Shown here one piece after another: positions 58,461 through 64,000 of a DNA stretch of 64,000 nucleotides (position 1 is the stretch's first letter; each line of letters opens with the position of its first letter). The DNA comes from Metallyticus violacea (taxonomy: Eukaryota; Arthropoda; Insecta; Mantodea; Metallyticidae): the NCBI GenBank assembly GCA_030762175.1, contig CM060842.1, positions 62,122,501 to 62,186,500 of the forward strand, in the 5' to 3' direction. A program made the translations under genes and the position numbers. Under the pieces are notes generated by a model. It saw only the letters and a list, made by a program, of their open reading frames with translations, was not told the origin of the DNA and did not search any database.

Positions 58461-58700
58461 AAGAAGAGGCAGCGGACAGGCCAAGGTAGGTGGGGTTTGG
58501 GCGGGCCAGTGTCAGTCGCCGGAGGACCTCCGTGCGGACGACCTTTAGGAGGCAATGACCCGCCCTCCCATCCTCACGTCATCGGTTGTGTACTGCGGAT
58601 GGCCATGGGCAAGTTCCTCCAGGTGCGTAGTCCTCACTAAACAAGCAGGAGCAACTTCCTCCGTGCAGTTGAGTGTGACGTAGAGCTCTGTTGTTATCCT
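58461..58700. other. Local G+C-rich island
   Basis: About 240 bases are clearly G+C-richer than the flanks and contain several CpG dinucleotides. Splice-donor-like sequences occur at about 58486 (aaggtaggt) and about 58619 (aggtgcgtag). A 60-codon plus frame (58458-58640) has no domain. It may be an exon or a promoter-proximal island, or an unidentified repeat. Nothing in the window proves a gene. Confidence 0.4.
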
Positions 58701-60134
58701 GGGAAAGCGCTCAATCTATGGCTATATTTGGAGATGTATTAATCCACACTCAGCTCTAGATGTTTCGAATTCGTTTAGATTTAACTGTAAGCATTTTATT
58801 GTGGCTTAGATAACAAAAGTTAACTTGTCAAGCGTCAAGTTATCACAGTCCTTATGGATATTTTTTGAGTCCTTCTTCCTAAAGGCTTGTGTTTCTTAAT
58901 TATTCTCTGCTGTCTACAGCTGTAGTAATCCTTTTAATTTTTTCATTTTAAATATAAAGATTTAAGTAATGCTCGATATTATTGAACTCGTAATCATAAT
59001 TTTAAAATTTGTTTAAGTTGTGTATAACTTTTTAGTAATCTCTTTCCTAAGTTTCCTTACGATTTCTTAGCGGCGAGCACGCTAATGGAGCATACAAGTT
59101 TTTCAAAAGTAACGCATACAGTTTTTTACAGGTAGATGGAAGATTTTAGTAAAAAAATGCAGACACGCCAAGTCGCATTTCTTAAAAATATCTATTTTAT
59201 AAATGCAAAATATTTCCGTAGTCATTGTTGCATGAATCATGACGATGTACATTTTAAATTAGAAGTATTATTATTGTTATTATTATTATTATTATTTCAA
59301 ATTTTCCGATAAGCTTGTTCTCGATTTTATCACTCTGTTCCTTGTTTTATACAGACATTTAATTTTTCGTGTTAACGGCAGTATGCAAGTTAATCCTCAT
59401 TCCGCTGTGTTTGGTATCTTTGTGTGAAATGTAATCTTGTTATTGTGCTGTTGTTTGAGGAAAATATTAAGTATTTTGTCATATTTTCCTGTTTGTATAC
59501 AACTTGGTTTTAGAGCTATAACAATTTAAGGTTAAAGTGGGTTATTTTGGGTAACTTACATTACAGAAAACATTTCAGCGCAGTAAAGTTAATTTATTAG
59601 CTTTTATTGGTGTTACTGGACTCATATTTGCCTAATCTTATTTTTTAAAGAAACTAAGACTGCTATACAAAAATATACATAAAAAGAACTGTTTTTATTT
59701 GAATGAAATAGTCTCTGATAATGCCTTAAAGATCTGACAACTATATATGTACACATTCACTGACTGTTGCTATCTCTGGGTGTAAAACAACACCTCACTG
59801 TAGGTATTCTATATAGTACATTGCTATGTCTCAAAAAGAAATTGTAAACTTTAATTCTATAGTTTCACAGAAACGCCTGAACCAACCTAATTGCTTGGAC
59901 TTTGGAATTATTTATACGGCAAACATATATTTACATGCACACATACACATTACATGTGCGGTTAGTTCTCCTCATTAGCATAAGTAGTGACGTCAATAAA
60001 AGCAGGTGTTTTCCCCCGAAGACGTCCAATGTCTTCATTCCAGGAAGGTATCTAGAAAGGTTGGAGAACATTGCCCGATTATCGTGAGTCATAAATTGGG
60101 TTACAATGCATAAAATTTATCGTGGTATACAAAA

Positions 60135-60137
<3 letters not shown>
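58701..60137. other. Unassigned A+T-rich DNA with a short (ATT)n run
   Basis: A (TTA)n run lies at about 59266-59296. No gene or mobile-element signature was recognised. Confidence 0.6.

Positions 60138-60181
<44 letters not shown>
60138..60181 (+). repeat. (AT)n microsatellite
   Basis: About 22 AT units. Confidence 0.96.
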
Positions 60182-60186
<5 letters not shown>

Positions 60187-61300
60187 CTGGGCTCCATTTT
60201 CAACTTCCAGACAATACTCCAATTTTACTGAAAGTATCCTATGGTACACACGTTGTTTTAATTGTCTTGTGGTGTGTTCGTTTATTGTTGGGGAGAGGGA
60301 ATCCGTTGGGTAGAATGTCTGTTGATGGCAGTTGGTTGACAGAAATTTCCAGAAGCAAGTCTTGTGCTTTAACCTGATTGGTAGTTAGGTTCCCCAACTA
60401 TGTAACAAGTCGTGCAAAACCTAGGAAAGAGTTAGTTAGCAAAAGAATGAGGAATTTCAGTAAATGAGGTATTTTAAGAAAAGGAAATAAGGGTTGTAAC
60501 ACTATGTTTCACGTGATCAACACTTTGGACTCTCTCTAATTTGATACTGTCCATCTCTACTAACTTGCAGACCGGATTTCTATCGTGCGGAAGATATTAA
60601 GCAAGCTTGTTAATGATTTTCACCATGTAGCGTGCAAGCAATCCAATTTAGTTGCACTTGCATTCCAAGATGTTATTGGGCTTCTTCAGATGAGGGCTGT
60701 ATCAGGATCAGCGACTTCCCAGCAACCTACATTTTTGGAGCAACTCTTAACAACTCCATCACTGAAAAATGTGGCATTCTGTCTTTAATCTGTTTGTGTT
60801 AACCCTGGATACAGGAACGCTCCCTGTAGGTGCATAGTCGCGGCTTCAGTAACAAGCATTTAAATGCATTTGCTCACTGTATCCGTTCATCAGCGACTTA
60901 TATCATGACGACAGCCTTGTACGTTGGCTATATTCGTCACTGTCAAGTAACAGGTTATTCTTTACGTACTGAAGTCCATGGCACAGCACGGTGACAATGT
61001 AACGTGTACATCATTTCATCTTAGTATCCGTTATCATCTCTTCAAGATATGACAGCTGCTTCTCCGCCTTCACGACAAGTCTCTCTTTTCGAGCGGCTGA
61101 TATATTTAGGGCATTGATAAAATGCGGACATATTTCACGCTTTCTAAATGGTTATTCCATTTATTTATAGCATGTAGTGCTTGATATTCATCTAAAACCT
61201 GTTTAATTTGTTTTAAATGTTCTCATTCTTTATCTCATTCTTTTTCTAAAGTCCTAAGTGCTATAAGATACCTCAACTCTAATATGTGCATTTCAATCCG

Positions 61301-61301
<1 letters not shown>
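60182..61301. other. Unassigned DNA
   Basis: A 67-codon plus frame (60585-60788) is less A+T-driven than most but has no recognised domain. No repeat was identified. Confidence 0.5.

Positions 61302-61327
<26 letters not shown>
61302..61327 (+). repeat. Poly(T) tract
   Basis: About 26 T residues. It could be the tail of a minus-strand retrosequence, but no source sequence was recognised next to it. Confidence 0.9.
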
Positions 61328-61332
<5 letters not shown>

Positions 61333-61729
61333 TTATTCATATACACATAATGCAAGCAATTTGAATCTCTCGTCACTGAAATAGCGGAAATTTGCGGCGG
61401 GAATGTTTTTATTTTCTTTCAGTTTAAATATTTTGTGCAATGGCAGATAAGATTTAGATTGGTCGATATGACCTATCCCATTCTCTTGAATTGTGCTGAT
61501 AAGTTTAATTATACAGTTATTACACAAATCAAAATTGTTAAGAAAGAACGCACATTTTAAATACCTTTCTTACTATATCTAAAAAACGATAAACAATACT
61601 TTGTTCATTTGTCTACTTATGTTTTGTTTATTTAAATTGTCACACTGTGAATGTGTAAATAAGTTTATCTTTGATATGAATCTTTTCTCTCTTAAAATAT
61701 TGGGAGAAACGACAAGAGAGAGAGTTTTT
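61328..61729. other. Unassigned A+T-rich DNA
   Basis: Nothing was recognised. The 5' part of the following Tc1 relic is too decayed to place an end here. Confidence 0.5.
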
Positions 61730-62470
61730 ATTTAATGAAATGAAGATGGAACTATTATGGTGAATTGAATAGTTAGAAATAGTGCAGCACATGCTGATAC
61801 CACTAGGGCTGTGAATACCGAAAGACGTGTCATGCGCACGACGTGGAGGCGATATCAAGAATTCGGCAGTCCAGAAGAACAACATCCAGATAAACCAAGA
61901 ATTGCGGCTGCTTAAGGAAATCAGTTGCTGCCGTTTCAACCCAAATTGTTAGAAACAGATTGCACGAAAGAATGTTACATTCCAATCGGCTAATTAGATG
62001 TTAAGTGATTCAACGTGGAATTCTGACGCGTTTCATTGCATGGTGTTCAGAGGATGTGAATTTGACATCTATGTTCTTCTCACAGATGAATCGACCTGCA
62101 TCCAAATACACATATGGAGGCAACCAAGTTACGCAGAAAGACTGACACAGCTACAGGAAGTTCACAAACTAGCAGGAGATCTTCATGTCTGGGGAGGAAT
62201 AATGACAAACAGAATAAAAAAAAAAAAAAAAAAAAAAAAAGGGCCTAGTTTTGATCCTAAAACAATGATACATTCAAGATATTTTTCGGCCTATCGTGCT
62301 ACCTTTATGTGCATGATAATGCCAAACGATACTATGTAGAGTGTATGTCTACATGGTTTGAAATATACAATGGCACAGTACTAGAGAGGTTTGCTGTATA
62401 TCCGACCGCCTTCTTTGGTTTGCCCTACAAAAGGAAGTTTTAGAGAACAATTCAAACTTAGAGTCTGTGG
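61730..62470 (+). pseudogene. Dead Tc1-family transposase
   Basis: Plus-strand frames follow a Tc1 transposase. WRRYQEFGSPEEQHPDKPRI (about 61842-61901) is the end of the N-terminal DNA-binding region with its basic linker. A degenerate RLHERMLHSNRL segment follows (about 61952-61988). Then come FHCMVFRGCEFDIYVLLTDE and ST (about 62032-62095), which hold the first catalytic aspartate in TDES, and HIWRQPSYAERLTQ with LHVWGGIM (about 62105-62205). After a poly(A) interruption, HDNA appears at about 62311-62325, where the second catalytic aspartate is expected, followed by TWFEIYNGTVLE (about 62350-62388). Stops and frameshifts are present and no intact third catalytic block was seen. Confidence 0.85.
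62217..62241 (+). repeat. Poly(A) tract inside the Tc1 relic
   Basis: About 24 A residues lie just after the WGGIM-coding block and interrupt the family alignment. Confidence 0.92.
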
Positions 62471-62822
62471 ATCTTTCATCACATTTCTTCAATGCCAATG
62501 AGGTGCTAAGCAGTATTTAATGCAAGAGCTGGTGGTACAAATTACTGATGGCGCAAGCAACTTGAGAAAAAGATCAATTTGACATATTTTCATGATTGTA
62601 TGTTAGTATCCTTAAAATTAGAAAAATGTGTAATTATCGTTAAAAAAAAAAAAGGAGGCTACTGTTGTATTGGACTATATATAAATATTGAAAACACACC
62701 TGTATGAGACACTTTGCATAATTATTATAAAACTTAAGAAAAATGTTGTGTTCATTGAACATTTTTGATGTGTATATTAATGATAAATTCGTTTGCAATA
62801 AACTTGTGATGCATATTCCAGA
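62471..62822. other. Unassigned A+T-rich DNA
   Basis: This contains a short A-run at 62641-62652. No gene was recognised, and the 3' end of the Tc1 element is not visible. Confidence 0.5.

Positions 62823-62911
<89 letters not shown>
62823..62911 (+). repeat. (AAT)n microsatellite, about 29 units
   Basis: This is the longest trinucleotide run in the window. Isoleucine-rich open frames on both strands are translations of it. Confidence 0.97.
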
Positions 62912-62912
<1 letters not shown>

Positions 62913-63074
62913 CGATATTAGCACATAATACATTTTAAATGAAAACAGCTCTACGACTATTTGTTTTAATTTATCTTACTATCTTAACTAGATAGTTTGG
63001 AGAACCATTACATTCTACAGGACCGTCCCATTGGATTGGCAGAACATAGGAGAAATTTTTATACTTTAACCTTA
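62912..63074. other. Unassigned DNA
   Basis: Nothing was recognised. Confidence 0.5.
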
Positions 63075-63345
63075 CTCAAGGGTTGGCCGTTTGTGCAGTG
63101 CATTCCCAATGGGAGCGTCTATGGGAGAAAGGAATGAAGTGAGAGAGACATCGAGCGGCCACGGTACGCATTCATATGAAACACATTCTTTTCTAGCACT
63201 AGTTCTAAATAAAGTATCTCTCACCCAAGGAACTTGATCCCCTCAGAAGGACCACTTCCACATCAGACACTGGGCAGAAACCATTTTAAAGTGCAAGCCA
63301 CCGTCACGTCGCGCATAGCACCAGCCCTTGTCTCCTGGCACTTTC
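63075..63345 (-). mobile_element. SINE D copy, truncated and rearranged
   Basis: Phrases match the copy at 4200-4682 in the same orientation. The left part (gttggccgtttgtgcagtgc near 63083) matches gatggccctttgtgtctacg, and the right part (gcaagccaccgtcacgtcgc near 63293) matches gcacaagccatcgtcacaccgc. The tRNA-like head expected beyond 63345 is missing and the middle is diverged. Confidence 0.6.
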
Positions 63346-64000
63346 AAGATATCTTATACCTTAATGCTTAATGCTTGAAAATGTTTTCGATCGACATATA
63401 CTTAAAGAATTACCAGTTGCATAAGCATTGTAAATTATACGATGAAGCTAAGGCGATATATTTGGAATATACGTTGATACATTTCATATTAATTTCTTTA
63501 CAATTAAATTTCCGTCTTATATTAAGTAATGATAATGTGTAAACGTTCAAGTGAAATGTGCAGAGTGTCTCAAGGTCAAATTATTAACATTGAGTTTAAT
63601 CCCGATAAGAATGAAACATGATGAAACTAATGGATCAATTCTAAAGCCTAGCCCCATGAAATGGAAACATCTTTATAAAGGATGCCGGTTTGCAGAGCTC
63701 AGAACTGATTTATGATAATTGCATCAAGAATGAGACCTTACTCGCATCAATATCCGACATACCGGAGGTTCCAGAGCTGACCAATAGGATGCCAAGGAAA
63801 ACCACTCTTTGCCACTAAGACTCACCCGCCGTGGAATGGCAGAGGCAACCGGTTTATTGCTAGCCGCCTCGAACCAAGGACCGTATCTAGGATCGTGAAC
63901 AATGAATGTGGGCAGTTGCGAGTCTTTCCAAGGTTGTTTTTAGAATGGAATTTTGGGACAATTGACATATGCCATTCACAATCCAGAACTAATGCATGCG
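63346..64000. other. Unassigned DNA to the window end
   Basis: The stretch at about 63640-63960 is less A+T-rich and could be part of another repeat cut by the window edge. No domain, tRNA-like head or inverted end was recognised. Confidence 0.5.

Noticed and set aside
62640..62933. Poly-isoleucine frames here, the similar one at 43481-43696, and the poly-leucine frame at 46371-46604
   Set aside because: They are translations of (AAT)n and (ATT)n microsatellites, not proteins.
1..64000. CRISPR arrays, operons, phage or plasmid modules
   Set aside because: No regularly spaced direct repeats with unique spacers and no dense same-strand gene sets were seen. The window has eukaryotic repeat content throughout.

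Overview
This is a eukaryotic, animal-type nuclear window, most likely from an arthropod and plausibly a large, repeat-rich insect genome. The base composition is strongly A+T-rich, dinucleotide and trinucleotide microsatellites are frequent, tRNA-derived SINEs recur many times, and decayed Tc1/mariner transposases and LINE 3' ends are scattered throughout. Nothing looks bacterial, plasmid or phage: there are no dense same-strand genes and no operons. The exact species cannot be fixed from the sequence, and any cockroach-, termite- or stick-insect-like assignment would be a guess.

No complete host protein-coding gene could be supported. The longest open frames (107-142 codons) are either inside repeats or have no recognisable protein signature. 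The window therefore reads as intergenic or deep intronic DNA. What can be annotated is a layered fossil record of mobile elements. Four SINE families were built by comparing copies within the window. SINE A is at 3451, 8058, 16476, 20631 (tail only), 38553 (head only) and 56229. SINE B is at 9168, 20138, 54363 and 57270. SINE C is at 6495 and 11924. SINE D is at 840, 4200, 16140 and 63075. A lone tRNA-like head lies at 31310. Several copies keep target-site duplications that I could read directly.

Region by region: 1-9.5 kb holds SINEs A-D, two small inverted-repeat elements (1863, 5330) and a decayed DDE transposase (7770-8400) split by a SINE. 11.9-16.8 kb holds SINE C, a strong foldback element (12171-12601), a larger diverged inverted repeat (14700-15182) and adjacent SINE D and SINE A copies. 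19-26 kb holds a 452-bp terminal-inverted-repeat element, SINE B, a nearly full-length dead Tc1 transposase (24134-24975, minus) and an identical 262-bp tandem duplication. 31-37 kb holds two LINE 3'-end relics. 41-45 kb holds a dead mariner, a diverged tandem repeat and another dead DDE transposase. 50-58 kb holds a second locus of that tandem repeat, two SINE B copies and a dead mariner abutting a SINE A. 58.5 kb has a small GC-rich island. 61.7-62.5 kb holds a second dead Tc1.

The elements do not work together as a pathway. All recognised transposases carry stops or frameshifts, so the window should be inert unless supplied with enzymes in trans. I found no evidence for an undescribed biological system. 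The most informative observations are structural: a SINE whose duplicated target site encodes part of a transposase motif, a 21-bp SINE insertion that still has its target duplication, a microsatellite that lies inside a SINE's target duplications, and a near-perfect 88-bp-arm palindrome inside an older inverted repeat.
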